In this document: one piece after another, positions 8,137 to 17,255 of the stretch | How positions within the stretch are numbered: position 1 is the stretch's first letter | How the letters are laid out: each line of letters begins with the position of its first letter | Source: Rhizobacter sp. | GTDB taxonomy: Bacteria > Pseudomonadota > Gammaproteobacteria > Burkholderiales > Burkholderiaceae_C | NCBI GenBank assembly: GCA_023954175.1 | Contig: JAMLIM010000027.1 | Coordinates: 1 to 42,619, forward strand | Length of the DNA stretch: 42,619 nt | Direction: 5' to 3' | Notes under the pieces: model-generated | Told to the model about the DNA's origin: nothing | Database searches by the model: none | What the model saw: only the letters and a program-made list of their open reading frames with translations | Translations under genes and position numbers: made by a program

Positions 8137-9720
8137 TCAGGGTCGGCTGGCGACGCCGAACGAGAACGCCAGCGTCAGGTCGAGCACGTTGCTGGCGAGC
8201 GCGCCGTCGGACATGACCCGGCCGGCGCCAAGCCGCAGCGACAGGGAGCGCGACAGGTTGACGCCGACGTAGGCCATCGGCTGCACGACGGCGCCGTTGC
8301 CGGTGTCGACACCGCCACCGCCGGCGGCGCCGGCGAGCAGTTCGGCGCCGACCAGCACGTGCTCGCCCAGCATCTGCTGCACGCCGACACCGATCAGCCC
8401 GACCGAGAACCCGCCCGCGTCGCCCGCATACGCGCTGTGAACCTGACCTGTCAGATAGAACGATTCGCTCACGAAGCGGTTGAACTTGAGGGTCACGTTG
8501 TCGAGCGTTGCCGGCGGCCCCTTCTTGCGCGCCGCGAGATGGTAGGTCTCGATGCCGCTCGCGAACTCCTCGCGCGTCTGCACGGTGGGTGCGCCGTTCC
8601 CGTGGTCCAGGTCCCACATCAGCGCGAGCGAGCCGAACGGCGCGCTGAAGCTGCCCTGCGGCGCGCGCGCCCAGCCGGCCTCGAGGTTCAGGCTGACGTT
8701 GCGCGACAGCCGAAGCGCGGCGTCGAGCGCCGCCTTGCCGAGCAGGCCGCCGCCGGTCGGCACGTCGCCACCGCCGCCCATGCCGAGCGCGACGCGGCCG
8801 CCGAGCGTGAAGCGATCCGAGCCCACCGGCCACTGCAGCCCGAGCGTGCCGAGGAATTCTGCATAGCCCGCCGCGCCGCCGCTGGCAGCCGCGTTGGCCT
8901 CGATGCCACCGAAGAAGTTGGGCGTGAAGAAATGGTCGGCGCGCATGCCGACCGTGCCGATCGTGGCGCCGAGCGGCGCGCCGCTCTTCCCCAGCGCATC
9001 CGAGGCCGGCCGATACGCACCCGCGACCCCGAGGATGCGGTCGAATCCGACGCCGGTGCGCAAGCCGCCGAAGTACGCCATCGGGTCGGTGCCCCCCGGC
9101 AGGTGAACGAACTTCGTGTTCATGGCCAGCACCAGCCCGAACTGGGTGCTGTTGATCTCGCCACTCGGAAAGCGCACGTTGGAGATCGACACGCCCAGGC
9201 GGTAGCCGCCGAAATCCCACAGCAGGTCGGCATGCGGCCGCAGCATCAGGCCGCCGCCCACCGGCGCCCCGCCGCCGCCACCTCCGCCGACATAAAGGCC
9301 CGTCTGCAGCGCGAGCGGCCCGGCGAGCCGGATGCACAGCGCCGCTTCGGCGCCGACGGTGAAGAGCCCGCCACGTTCGCCACTGGCGGCGCCGTAGACC
9401 GCCGGCCCGACGCACAGCCCTTCGTGCAGCTCGGCGAGGTAGCTGGCGCCGACCAGGCCCATCTTCTCGTCGCCGGGCAGCGTCACGCTCTCGTACGTGA
9501 CGCGCAGATCGACATTGGTGCGCGCCCAGGCATTCGGTGACGCAGACTGGGCGAACGCCGCAGCGCACGGCAGCGCCAGCGCGAGGCACAGGGCGCGCAG
9601 CGCGGTGAGCGCGCGTCGCCGGGAGTGGCAGCAGGTAGTCAAATCGGAAGTCGGTTCGGTGCCGGCACGGCGCCGGCGTCCGCACCAGCGTCTGCACCAG
9701 AGATGGCGGACCCGAAGCAT
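8137..9720 (-). CDS. Secreted glycine-rich putative outer-membrane beta-barrel protein with three internal repeats
   Basis: About 500 residues after an N-terminal signal peptide (LRALCLALALPCAAAFA, cleavage before QSASP). The mature chain alternates short hydrophobic, Gly-rich segments as in beta-barrels and ends DLTLAFSFGVASRP. Three related units of roughly 150-170 residues are visible. Each contains a Gly-rich loop followed by a strand-like block: GGGGGGGAPVGGG, GGGGDVPTGGG and GGGGVDTGNGAVV. I do not recognise a named family. The start is uncertain. ATG at 9720 gives 527 residues but puts a long basic stretch before the signal peptide; TTG at 9642 gives a more normal signal sequence. Neither has a good ribosome site. 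It is divergent from the TAXI gene and upstream of the two-component pair. Confidence 0.75.
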   Translation of the reverse strand: MLRVRHLWCRRWCGRRRRAGTEPTSDLTTCCHSRRRALTALRALCLALALPCAAAFAQSASPNAWARTNVDLRVTYESVTLPGDEKMGLVGASYLAELHEGLCVGPAVYGAASGERGGLFTVGAEAALCIRLAGPLALQTGLYVGGGGGGGAPVGGGLMLRPHADLLWDFGGYRLGVSISNVRFPSGEINSTQFGLVLAMNTKFVHLPGGTDPMAYFGGLRTGVGFDRILGVAGAYRPASDALGKSGAPLGATIGTVGMRADHFFTPNFFGGIEANAAASGGAAGYAEFLGTLGLQWPVGSDRFTLGGRVALGMGGGGDVPTGGGLLGKAALDAALRLSRNVSLNLEAGWARAPQGSFSAPFGSLALMWDLDHGNGAPTVQTREEFASGIETYHLAARKKGPPATLDNVTLKFNRFVSESFYLTGQVHSAYAGDAGGFSVGLIGVGVQQMLGEHVLVGAELLAGAAGGGGVDTGNGAVVQPMAYVGVNLSRSLSLRLGAGRVMSDGALASNVLDLTLAFSFGVASRP

Positions 9721-9765
9721 AGCGTCGCCATCGCGTATCGTTCCGGCAGGCTGCAACGACGAACC

Positions 9766-11145
9766 ATGAACACAGACGCCAATGCTCCGCGCCTCCTCAA
9801 GCGTGACCTGCTGGCCACCGTCGGCCCGTTCGCGCTCGTCGGCATCGTCCTGCTCGCGATCGCCTACTGGGTGCTCGATCCCTCGCCGCCACGCCGCGTC
9901 GTGCTGGCGACCGGCACCGAGCAAGGCGCCTACGCGGAATTCGGCCTGCGCTACGCCGAGATCCTTGCCCGTCACGGCATCAAGGTCCAACTGCGCGCCA
10001 CGCAAGGGTCGGCCGAGAACCTGGCGCTGCTGCGCGACCCGGATTCGGGCGTCGACCTCGCCTTCGTGCAGGGCGGCGCGGACCGCAGGTTCGGCCCCGA
10101 CGAGGACGCCGACGCCGGGCTGGTCTCGCTCGGCAGCCTGTTCTACGAGCCGGTGTGGATCTTCTATCGCGAGGAGGCCGCGCGTCGCCTGCTGGGCGAC
10201 GCCAGGCCGCCCGACAGCCTGGCGCAGCTCAAGGGCTGGCGCATCAACATCGGCGCCAAGGGCAGCGGCGTCGCGATCCTGCTGGAGAAGATGTTCGAGG
10301 CGAACCACGTCGAACCCGGGGAACTCGACCTCGTGCGCCTGAGCCAGACGCCCGCCGTCATGGCGCTGCTCGACGGCTCGGTCGACGCCATGGCCTTCGT
10401 CTCGGCGCCGGAGTCGCTGATGGTGCAGATGTTGCTGAAGACGCCCGGCATCGCGTTGATGAACTTCGCCCAGGCCGAGGCGTATACGCGCCTGTTCCCG
10501 TTCATGGCCGCGGTCACGCTGCCGCGCGGCGTCGTCGATCTGGAGCGCGACATGCCGCCGCAGGACGTGCACCTCGTCGCGCCGATCGGCACGCTCGTCG
10601 CGCGCGACAGCACCCACCCCGCGCTGATCCAGCTCTTCGTGCAGGCGGCGCAGCAGGTGCACGGCAGCGCCGGCTGGTTCCACAAGCGGGGGGATTTCCC
10701 GAACGGCCGCACCACCGAGCGCACGCTCGCGAGCGAGGCCGAACGCTTCTACCGCAGCGGCGTGCCGTTCCTGCAGCGCTACCTGCCGTTCTGGCTGGCG
10801 AACCTGATCGAGCGCATGTGGCCGGTGCTCGTCACGCTGATCGCGGTGCTGCTGCCCCTGTCGCGCATCCTGCCGCCGCTCTACGAGCTGCGGGTGCGCT
10901 CGCGCATCTTCCGCTGGTACGCGCAGTTGCGCGCGGTCGAGGCCGGCCTCGGCCAGCGTCCGGCGGACGCGCTCGCGCGCGAACTGGCGGACCTCGAAGA
11001 GCGCGTCGGGCACATCTCGGTGCCGCTCGCCTACGCCGACGAGCTCTATTCGCTGCGCAGCCACATCCGTCTGGTGCGTGACCGTCTGGTGCGTGATCGC
11101 CCGGGGTCGCCGCAGGCGCCGGCAGCGGGCGAAGCGGCGAACTGA
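9766..11145 (+). CDS. Membrane-anchored TAXI-family (TRAP-associated) solute-binding protein
   Basis: A 459-residue protein. An N-terminal membrane helix (VGPFALVGIVLLAIAYWVL) leads into a TAXI/NMT1-like periplasmic binding domain: VVLATGTEQGAYAEFGLRYA, then ATQGSAENLALLRDP, LAFVQGG, and GWRINIGAKGSGVAILLEKM. A second hydrophobic segment near residue 355 (RMWPVLVTLIAVLLPLSRIL) is followed by a charged cytoplasmic tail with LVRDRLVRDR, a tiny tandem repeat. Ordinary TAXI proteins are secreted. This double-anchored version recurs in betaproteobacteria without adjacent TRAP permease genes, and none is seen here. The ligand is unknown, and a sensory rather than transport role is possible (inference). 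Confidence 0.88.
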   Translation: MNTDANAPRLLKRDLLATVGPFALVGIVLLAIAYWVLDPSPPRRVVLATGTEQGAYAEFGLRYAEILARHGIKVQLRATQGSAENLALLRDPDSGVDLAFVQGGADRRFGPDEDADAGLVSLGSLFYEPVWIFYREEAARRLLGDARPPDSLAQLKGWRINIGAKGSGVAILLEKMFEANHVEPGELDLVRLSQTPAVMALLDGSVDAMAFVSAPESLMVQMLLKTPGIALMNFAQAEAYTRLFPFMAAVTLPRGVVDLERDMPPQDVHLVAPIGTLVARDSTHPALIQLFVQAAQQVHGSAGWFHKRGDFPNGRTTERTLASEAERFYRSGVPFLQRYLPFWLANLIERMWPVLVTLIAVLLPLSRILPPLYELRVRSRIFRWYAQLRAVEAGLGQRPADALARELADLEERVGHISVPLAYADELYSLRSHIRLVRDRLVRDRPGSPQAPAAGEAAN

Positions 11146-11213
11146 CGCCAAATCAACCCCGAGGCTGCGGCGCCGGACCGGTGCCGCGGCCGACGAAGAA
11201 CCCGCCGGACTCC

Positions 11214-11219
11214 TACAAT
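11214..11219 (+). promoter_or_regulatory. Candidate -10 element upstream of the aminopeptidase gene
   Basis: TACAAT about 55 nt upstream of the ATG is a good sigma-70 -10 hexamer in otherwise GC-rich sequence. No convincing -35 lies 16-18 nt upstream, so the call is tentative. Confidence 0.35.
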
Positions 11220-11273
11220 TCTGCCCTCGCGCAGCGCCTACCCGACGCTGCGCTTCACGGAGCACGCCACACG

Positions 11274-13088
11274 ATGGACACCCGCACCTCCCCGATCCGC
11301 ATGCGCCTGGCCCAGGCGCGCGAAGCCATGCAGCGCCACCAGGTCGACGCGCTGCTCGTGCTGTCGAGCGACCCGCATCTGTCCGAGTACCTGCCCGCGC
11401 ACTGGCAGTCGCGCGAGTGGCTGTCGGGCTTCAGCGGATCGATGGGCACGCTCGTCGTCACGGCGGACAAGGCAGCCCTCTTTGCCGACAGCCGCTACTG
11501 GACGCAGGCCGAGGCGCAGCTCGCCGGCAGCGGCATCGTGCTCGAGCGCATCGCGAACGGCGCTTCGCCGGCGCACATCGACTGGCTCGCGCGCGAAGTG
11601 CAAGGCGGCGGTGCCGTCGCGGTCGATGCGCGGGTGATCGGGTTGGCGGCGGCGAATGCCCTGCGCACCGCGCTCGACGCTGCGGGCGTCAGGCTGCGCA
11701 CCGACCTCGACCTGTTTGCCGACATCTGGGGCGACCGGCCCGCGCTTCCCGCTGCGCCGGTGTACGAACACCTCGCGCCGCACGCGACGCTGGCGCGCGC
11801 CGACAAGCTCGCGCAGGTGCGTGCCGCGATGGCGCGCCACGGCGCGACGCACCATCTCGTCTCGACCCTCGACGACCTGGCGTGGCTCTTCAACCTGCGC
11901 GGGTCGGACGTCAGCTACAACCCCGTCTTCCTCGCCCATGCGCTGATCGATGCGAAGGGCGCAACGCTCTTCATCGCCGAAGGCAAGATCGATGCCGCGC
12001 TGCGCGCGCGGCTCGTCGCGGACGGCGTGCGCCTCGCGCCCTACGCGCAGGCTGCCGCGGCCGTCGCTGCGCTGCCGGCCGACGCCGTGCTGCTGGTCGA
12101 CCCGCGCCGGGTCACGCTCGGCCTGCGCGAGCAGGTCCCGGCTGCGGTGCGCGTCGTCGAGTCGATCAACCCGAGCACACTCGCGAAGAGCCGCAAGAGC
12201 GACGCCGACGCGGTGCACGTGCGCGCGGCGATGGAACAGGACGGCGCCGCGATGTGCGAGTTCTACGCCGCGTTCGAGGCAGCGCTCGCGCGCGGCGAGC
12301 GGCTCACCGAACTGACGGTCGACGAATGGCTCTCGGCCGCACGCGAGCGCCGCGCCGGCCTGAAGGGCCTGAGCTTCCCGACGATCGCCGGCTTCAACGC
12401 GAACGGCGCGATGCCGCACTACCGCGCGCTGCCCGAGTCGCACGCGGTGATCGAGGGCGACGGGCTGCTCTTGATCGACTCCGGCGGCCAGTACCTCGGC
12501 GGCACGACCGACATCACCCGCGTCTGGCCGATCGGCACCGTCAGCGCGGCGATGAAGCGCGACTACACGCTCGTGCTCAAGGGCACGCTCGCGCTGTCGC
12601 GCACGCGCTTTCCGCGCGGCATGCTCTCGCCGATGCTCGACGCGATTGCGCGCGCGCCGCTCTGGGCCGAGGGCCTCGACTATGGCCACGGCACCGGTCA
12701 CGGCGTCGGCTACTTCCTCAACGTGCACGAAGGCCCGCAGTCGATCAGCCAGACCGTGCCGGACGCCAACATGGCGATGCAGCCCGGCATGATCACCTCG
12801 ATCGAGCCCGGCCTGTACCGCCCGGGCCAGTGGGGCGTGCGCATCGAGAACCTGGTGCTCAACGTGCCGGCGCGCGGCGCCGCGGCCGACAGCAGCTTCG
12901 GCGAGTTCCTCGAATTCGAGACCCTCACGCTGTGCCCGATCGACACCCGCTGCATCGAGCGCAGCCTGTTGCGCGACGACGAAGTGGCGTGGCTCGACGC
13001 CTACCACGTTGAGGTGCGACGCCGCCTCGCGCCGCTCGTGAGCGGCGACGCGCTCGCCTGGCTCGACGCGCGCACGCAGCCGCTTTGA
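11274..13088 (+). CDS. Xaa-Pro aminopeptidase (M24 family, long form)
   Basis: A cytoplasmic metallopeptidase that removes an N-terminal residue preceding proline. At 604 residues it is the long three-domain form: two creatinase-like N-terminal domains and a C-terminal pita-bread domain. The dinuclear metal ligands are visible: Asp in LLLIDSGGQYLGGTTDITR (both aspartates), His in GTGHGVGYFLNVHEG, Glu in ITSIEPGLY and Glu in GVRIENLVL. The ATG at 11274 has GGAG about 11 nt upstream. An upstream in-frame extension exists but looks non-coding. The stop overlaps the TTG start of the next gene (TTGA), so the two are probably cotranscribed. Confidence 0.94.
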   Translation: MDTRTSPIRMRLAQAREAMQRHQVDALLVLSSDPHLSEYLPAHWQSREWLSGFSGSMGTLVVTADKAALFADSRYWTQAEAQLAGSGIVLERIANGASPAHIDWLAREVQGGGAVAVDARVIGLAAANALRTALDAAGVRLRTDLDLFADIWGDRPALPAAPVYEHLAPHATLARADKLAQVRAAMARHGATHHLVSTLDDLAWLFNLRGSDVSYNPVFLAHALIDAKGATLFIAEGKIDAALRARLVADGVRLAPYAQAAAAVAALPADAVLLVDPRRVTLGLREQVPAAVRVVESINPSTLAKSRKSDADAVHVRAAMEQDGAAMCEFYAAFEAALARGERLTELTVDEWLSAARERRAGLKGLSFPTIAGFNANGAMPHYRALPESHAVIEGDGLLLIDSGGQYLGGTTDITRVWPIGTVSAAMKRDYTLVLKGTLALSRTRFPRGMLSPMLDAIARAPLWAEGLDYGHGTGHGVGYFLNVHEGPQSISQTVPDANMAMQPGMITSIEPGLYRPGQWGVRIENLVLNVPARGAAADSSFGEFLEFETLTLCPIDTRCIERSLLRDDEVAWLDAYHVEVRRRLAPLVSGDALAWLDARTQPL

Positions 13089-14047
13089 GCGAGGTCCGGC
13101 CCGCGGCTTCGTCGCTGGGCGTGGACCTCGGCGGCACGAAGATCGAAGGCCTGTTGCTCGACGCGCGCGGCGCGTCGCTGTGGCGCGACCGCGTGCCCAC
13201 ACCGCAGGGCGACTACCGCGCGACGCTGGCGGCGATCGCCGCACTGGTGGCGCGCGCCGAAGCCGCAACCGGCGTGAGCGCCGCACGCATCGGCGTCGGC
13301 ACGCCGGGCAGCGAGACGGCGGCCGGCCTGATCCGCAATGCCAACTCCACCTGCCTGAACGGCCGGCCGCTGCGCGCTGACCTGCAGGCGCTGCTGCAGC
13401 GGCCGGTGCGGCTCGCCAACGACGCCAACTGCCTTGCGCTGTCGGAAGCGACGGACGGCGCCGCGGCGGGCGCGGCGGTCGTCTTCGCGGTGATCCTCGG
13501 CACCGGCGTCGGCGGCGGGCTCGTCGTCCATGGCGAGTTGCTCGGGGGGGCGAACGGCCTCGCCGGCGAATGGGGGCACAACCCGCTGCCGTGGGGCGAC
13601 GTGGACGACGCCGATGCGAAGGCCGGGGCCACGACCTGCTACTGCGGCAAGCGCGGCTGCATCGAGACCTGGCTCAGCGGCCCGGGCCTCACCCGCGATC
13701 ACGCAAGGCACACCGGCGAGACCCTCACCGCGCAGCAGATCGCACGGCGCGCCGCCGGCGGCGACGCCGCCTGCGACGCCAGCCTCCGGCGCTACGCGGC
13801 GCGGCTGGCACGCGCGCTCGCGGGCGTGATCAACATCGTCGACCCGGACGTGATCGTGCTCGGCGGTGGCCTGTCGCTGATCGATCGCTGGTTAGACGAG
13901 GTGCCGCGCTTGTGGGCGCGTCACGTCTTCAGCGCCGGCGCGGCGCAGCCGCTGCGCACGCGGCTCGTCAGGAGCCTGCATGGCGACGCCTCGGGCGTGC
14001 GCGGCGCGGCGTGGCTGTGGGGTCGGCCGTCGCCGCGCCCGGATTGA
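13085..14047 (+). CDS. ROK-family sugar kinase (Mak-like fructokinase)
   Basis: A 320-residue ATP-dependent sugar kinase. Visible motifs are the N-terminal phosphate loop LGVDLGGTKIEG, GVGTPGSE, LANDANCLALSEA with the catalytic Asp, GTGVGGGLV, and a ROK zinc site made of His in GEWGHNPLPW and the cysteines of CYCGKRGCIETWLSGPG. The CYCGK..CIE..LSG arrangement is like E. coli Mak (fructokinase), so fructose is the first guess. Other hexoses cannot be excluded. The start is a TTG whose last two bases begin the stop of the upstream aminopeptidase, the only start giving a full N-terminus. No other sugar gene is adjacent. Confidence 0.9.
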   Translation: MSEVRPAASSLGVDLGGTKIEGLLLDARGASLWRDRVPTPQGDYRATLAAIAALVARAEAATGVSAARIGVGTPGSETAAGLIRNANSTCLNGRPLRADLQALLQRPVRLANDANCLALSEATDGAAAGAAVVFAVILGTGVGGGLVVHGELLGGANGLAGEWGHNPLPWGDVDDADAKAGATTCYCGKRGCIETWLSGPGLTRDHARHTGETLTAQQIARRAAGGDAACDASLRRYAARLARALAGVINIVDPDVIVLGGGLSLIDRWLDEVPRLWARHVFSAGAAQPLRTRLVRSLHGDASGVRGAAWLWGRPSPRPD

Positions 14048-14190
14048 GCGACTGATTCATCGGCGCTGCAGGCGCTTCGGACCGCGTATCGCGCAGTCCG
14101 TCGCAAGCTGCTTTCGTGAGCGGGCCTCGCTCCCTAGAGTTCGCTTCAACGCCCCGCCACACCCCGGGCGCGAACCCCAAGGAGCCCGCC

Positions 14191-14406
14191 ATGTTCGACC
14201 GCCTCTTCCTCCCTGCCCTCGTCTTCGTCGTCCTCGTCGCCGCCACCAGCGCCTTCGCGATCGACGCCATGCACAGCCTGGCGCTGCCGAGCCACGCGAA
14301 TGTCGTTCAGCTCGAGCGTGTCGTGGTCGTCGCCAAGCGTGACGCGACGGCGGCCACGATCGCCGTCGCCGACACTGCGGCGGATCACACCACCACAGTT
14401 CGCTGA
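14191..14406 (+). CDS. Small exported protein of unknown function (71 aa)
   Basis: A short open frame with a near-perfect ribosome site (AAGGAG, 7-12 nt before the ATG). The protein starts with a clear signal peptide or membrane helix (FLPALVFVVLVAATSAFA) and continues as a short, Ala/Val/Thr-rich tail containing VVVVAKRDATAATIAVAD. There are no cysteines or recognisable domains. A TAGAGT hexamer around 14136 could be part of its promoter. It is convergent with the LytTR regulator, with 12 nt between stops. The strong Shine-Dalgarno and signal peptide argue it is real. No function can be assigned. Confidence 0.65.
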   Translation: MFDRLFLPALVFVVLVAATSAFAIDAMHSLALPSHANVVQLERVVVVAKRDATAATIAVADTAADHTTTVR

Positions 14407-14418
14407 AACCCTTCGCGT

Positions 14419-15234
14419 CTACATCTGACGGAAGAGGTGCACGAAACTGCGGCTCACCGGCAACACCTCGGGCCGGCCGGCGAGGTGCAGCTCGGCCGTT
14501 TCGTTCAGGCTGCGCGTGACCTGGCTCACCCGGTGCAGGTTGACGATCACCGAGCGGTGCACCTGCGCGAAGCGCTCCGGGTCGAGCTCGTCCGCGAGCT
14601 CGCGGATCGTCTTGCGGATCAAAGCCTCGCCGCCGTCCCACGCAACGAGCGTGTACTTCTCGTCCGACTTGAAGAACGCAACCTGCTCGACCGGGATCAG
14701 CCGCACGCTGGTGCCGACCGACGCCTTGATCCATTGCAGGTTCGCACGCGGCCGCGTCGCCACACGTTCGCGCAGCGCGTCGGCGATTTTCGCCAGCGCG
14801 TCGTCGAGCGCGCCGTCGATCACCTCGTCGCGCGCACTACCTTGCGCGCCGCTCGGCCGCGGCAACGGTGACGCCAGCCGCGCCTGCAGGCGCTGCACGG
14901 TGTCGGCAAGACGCGCCGCATCGATCGGCTTGACGACGTAGTCGAGCGCACCCTGCTCGAAGGCCTGCACCGCGTACTGTTCGTAGGCGGTGACGAACAC
15001 GATCTGCGCGCGCCGCGCGATGGATCGCGCCGCCGCGATGCCGTTCACGCCCGGCATGTGCACGTCGAGGAAGACGATCTGCGGCGCGTGCACGTCGAAC
15101 AGCTCGACCGCCTCGCGCCCGTTGCGCGCCTCGGCGACGATTTCGAGCTCAGGCCAGAGGCGCGCCAGATGCTCGCGCAGATGGCTGCGCAGCAGCGGCT
15201 CGTCGTCGGCGATGAGCGCGGTGGCGCGGCTCAT
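14419..15234 (-). CDS. LytTR-family response regulator (AlgR/LytR type)
   Basis: A 271-residue regulator. The receiver domain has DDEP at the N-terminus, phospho-acceptor D57 in IVFLDVHMPG, VTAYEQYAV and YVVKPIDAARL. After a linker, the C-terminal LytTR DNA-binding domain shows VEQVAFFKSDEKYTLV, ALIRKTIRELAD, RFAQVHRSVIVNL and LPVSRSFVHLF. LytTR proteins bind paired direct repeats upstream of their targets. The ATG overlaps the stop of the kinase gene upstream (ATGA), so they form one two-component unit. The targets are unknown. The kinase order and class match AlgZ/AlgR-like and LytS/LytR-like pairs. Confidence 0.93.
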   Translation of the reverse strand: MSRATALIADDEPLLRSHLREHLARLWPELEIVAEARNGREAVELFDVHAPQIVFLDVHMPGVNGIAAARSIARRAQIVFVTAYEQYAVQAFEQGALDYVVKPIDAARLADTVQRLQARLASPLPRPSGAQGSARDEVIDGALDDALAKIADALRERVATRPRANLQWIKASVGTSVRLIPVEQVAFFKSDEKYTLVAWDGGEALIRKTIRELADELDPERFAQVHRSVIVNLHRVSQVTRSLNETAELHLAGRPEVLPVSRSFVHLFRQM

Positions 15235-16313
15235 GTCGCCGCGGCCTTCGCGTGCGGAAACACGATCTCGGCGCGCACGCCGTGCGGCGACAGCGCATGC
15301 AGCGCGAAGCTGGCGTCGGCGCCGAAGAAGGCCTGCAATCGCGCGCGCAGATTGGCCAGGCCGACACCCGCCGGCGCGTCGTCCGCCATGCCGACGCCGG
15401 TATCGACGACCGACAGCGTCGCCGTCGTGCCGTCGGCGGCGAGCGCCCCCGTGAGCGTGATGCGCCCGCCCTGCTCGCTCGGGTCGATGCCGTGGCGCAC
15501 CGCGTTCTCGACCAGCGTCAGCAGCGCCATCGTCGGGAAGCGCGCGCCGGAGAGTTCGGGCGCGACATCGATCTCGAACTGCAGGCGGTCGGGCATGCGC
15601 AGGTGCATCAGCTCGAGGTACGCCCGCACGAGCTGCAGTTCGGTCGCGAGCGTCGTGTCGGTGCCGTCGAGGCGCGGCATCGCGGCGCGCAGGTAGGCAA
15701 TCAGGTGGCGCAGCACGGGCGCGGCGCGATCCGACCCCGACTCGACGAGCGCCTGCACGTTGGCGAGCGTGTTGAACAGGAAATGCGGCTCGATCTGCGC
15801 ATGCAGCAGCGACAGCCGCGCGTCGGCCGCCTGCCGCTCGAGCGTCGCGCGTTCGAGCGCGAACTGCAGGCCTTCAGCGCGCGCCTGCGCGTCGCGCTCC
15901 CGGTACAGCGCACCGAGCGCCATCACGAGACCGACCGTCAGCGCGGCAAACGAGATCAGCAGGATGCCGGAAATGCGCGGCCAGTTGTTGAAGATCGCGC
16001 CGAGATCGCCGTTGACCGAGATGACGTAGGCCGCGAGCGTCGCGATCGGTGCGAACAGCGCGACTGCGAAGACCTGCATCAGCCAGCGCGGCAGCCAGGT
16101 CTGGCGCCAGTGCCCGGCGGCGGTGAACGCGAGCAGCAGCGCGATGCCGACGAACATCGTGCGCCCCAGCACCTGCGTGAAAGGCGAAATGAAGAAGTGG
16201 TTCAGCGCGCCGGCGACGAGGACGCTGAGCAGCACAGTGACGACCACGCCGCGTCCCGTCAGCGCGGCGAGCCAGCTCGGCAACCACTTGCCGCCCGAAA
16301 CCCCGATGTTCAT
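15231..16313 (-). CDS. LytS/AlgZ-type membrane sensor histidine kinase
   Basis: A 360-residue kinase of the His_kinase (PF06580) class. Several N-terminal membrane segments are visible, including VVVTVLLSVLVAGALNHFF, MFVGIALLLAFTAAG, a helix around VFAVALFAPIATLAAYV, and one around GILLISFAALTVGLVMALG. A linker helix leads to the conserved phospho-acceptor motif LLHAQIEPHFLFNTLANVQA. The ATPase part has LLTLVENAVRHGI and VDTGVGMADDAPAGVGLANL. It partners the LytTR regulator, whose start overlaps its stop. The divergent SDR gene starts 132 nt away and may share the intergenic control region. Confidence 0.92.
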   Translation of the reverse strand: MNIGVSGGKWLPSWLAALTGRGVVVTVLLSVLVAGALNHFFISPFTQVLGRTMFVGIALLLAFTAAGHWRQTWLPRWLMQVFAVALFAPIATLAAYVISVNGDLGAIFNNWPRISGILLISFAALTVGLVMALGALYRERDAQARAEGLQFALERATLERQAADARLSLLHAQIEPHFLFNTLANVQALVESGSDRAAPVLRHLIAYLRAAMPRLDGTDTTLATELQLVRAYLELMHLRMPDRLQFEIDVAPELSGARFPTMALLTLVENAVRHGIDPSEQGGRITLTGALAADGTTATLSVVDTGVGMADDAPAGVGLANLRARLQAFFGADASFALHALSPHGVRAEIVFPHAKAAAT

Positions 16314-16445
16314 GCGGCGCACGATAGCCCGGCCGCGACGCGCTGGCCAGCGCCGCACGCCCGCGGCTGCGACGAACGGCGGTTTGCGGGGGGTGAGCGG
16401 CGCTAGGATCGCTGCGTCACGGTCTTGCACGACAAGGAAGCGCCC

Positions 16446-17222
16446 ATGAATTCGACTACGAAGAAGATCGCCTGGATCACCGGCGGCGGCAGCGGCATCG
16501 GCCTGGCGGGTGCGGTCGAGCTGGCGAAGGCCGGCTGCCATGTCGTGATCTCGGGGCGCGACGCCGCCAAGCTCGACGCCGCGTTGGCACAGGCGCAGGC
16601 GCGCGGCGCGCCGGCCGCGTCGATCAGCGCGGCACCGCTCGACGTGGCCGACGGCGCGGCCGTCGCGCGCGTCGCACAAGGCATCCAGGCCGAGCACGGT
16701 CGCGTCGACATCCTCGTCAACAGCGCCGGCATCAATTTCCCGAAGCGCTACTGGGGCGAGACCGACGCCGCGACCTTCGATCAGGTGGTCGACGTCAATC
16801 TGAACGGCGCGATGGCCTGCACGCTGGCCGTGCTGCCGGGCATGCGGGCGCGGCGCGCGGGCACCGTCATCAACGTCGCCTCCTTCGCGGGGTGGACCTA
16901 CAGCTACCTCACCGGCCCGGCCTACACCGCGAGCAAGGCGGCGCTGATGGCCCTGACGCACTCCTTCAATATCGAGGAAGGCGTGCACGGCCTGCGCGCC
17001 ACGGCGCTGTGCCCGGGCGAAGTGGCGACGCCGATCCTCGCCAAGCGCCCGGTGCCGCCGAGCGACGCCGAGAAGGCGCGCATGCTGCAGGAGGCCGACC
17101 TCGGCCGCACGATCCGCTTCATCGCCGACATGCCGGCGCACGTGTGCATCAACGAACTCGTGATCTCGCCGGTCTGGAACCGGCTCTACATCGGCGGCGA
17201 GGATCTGCAGCGCAAGGCCTAG
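16446..17222 (+). CDS. Short-chain dehydrogenase/reductase
   Basis: A 258-residue classical SDR using NAD(P)H. The nucleotide-binding TGGGSGIG motif is at residues 13-20, NSAGINFP is the N-A-G element, and the catalytic Tyr-Lys pair is in YTASKAALMAL with a Ser-rich segment before it (NVASFAGWTYSYLTGP). The start is the ATG at 16446, preceded by AAGGAAG. An in-frame TTG 21 nt upstream is less likely. The substrate cannot be read from sequence. It is divergent from the LytS kinase and convergent with the zinc protease, so it is probably monocistronic. Confidence 0.9.
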   Translation: MNSTTKKIAWITGGGSGIGLAGAVELAKAGCHVVISGRDAAKLDAALAQAQARGAPAASISAAPLDVADGAAVARVAQGIQAEHGRVDILVNSAGINFPKRYWGETDAATFDQVVDVNLNGAMACTLAVLPGMRARRAGTVINVASFAGWTYSYLTGPAYTASKAALMALTHSFNIEEGVHGLRATALCPGEVATPILAKRPVPPSDAEKARMLQEADLGRTIRFIADMPAHVCINELVISPVWNRLYIGGEDLQRKA

Positions 17223-17255
17223 CGCGGAGCGCACACGACCGTCGCGGGAAGCGTG

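Noticed and set aside
9721-11265. Extension of the barrel-protein frame far upstream on the minus strand
   Set aside because: It is antisense to the TAXI gene and lacks protein-like composition. The signal peptide fixes the real start near 9642-9720.
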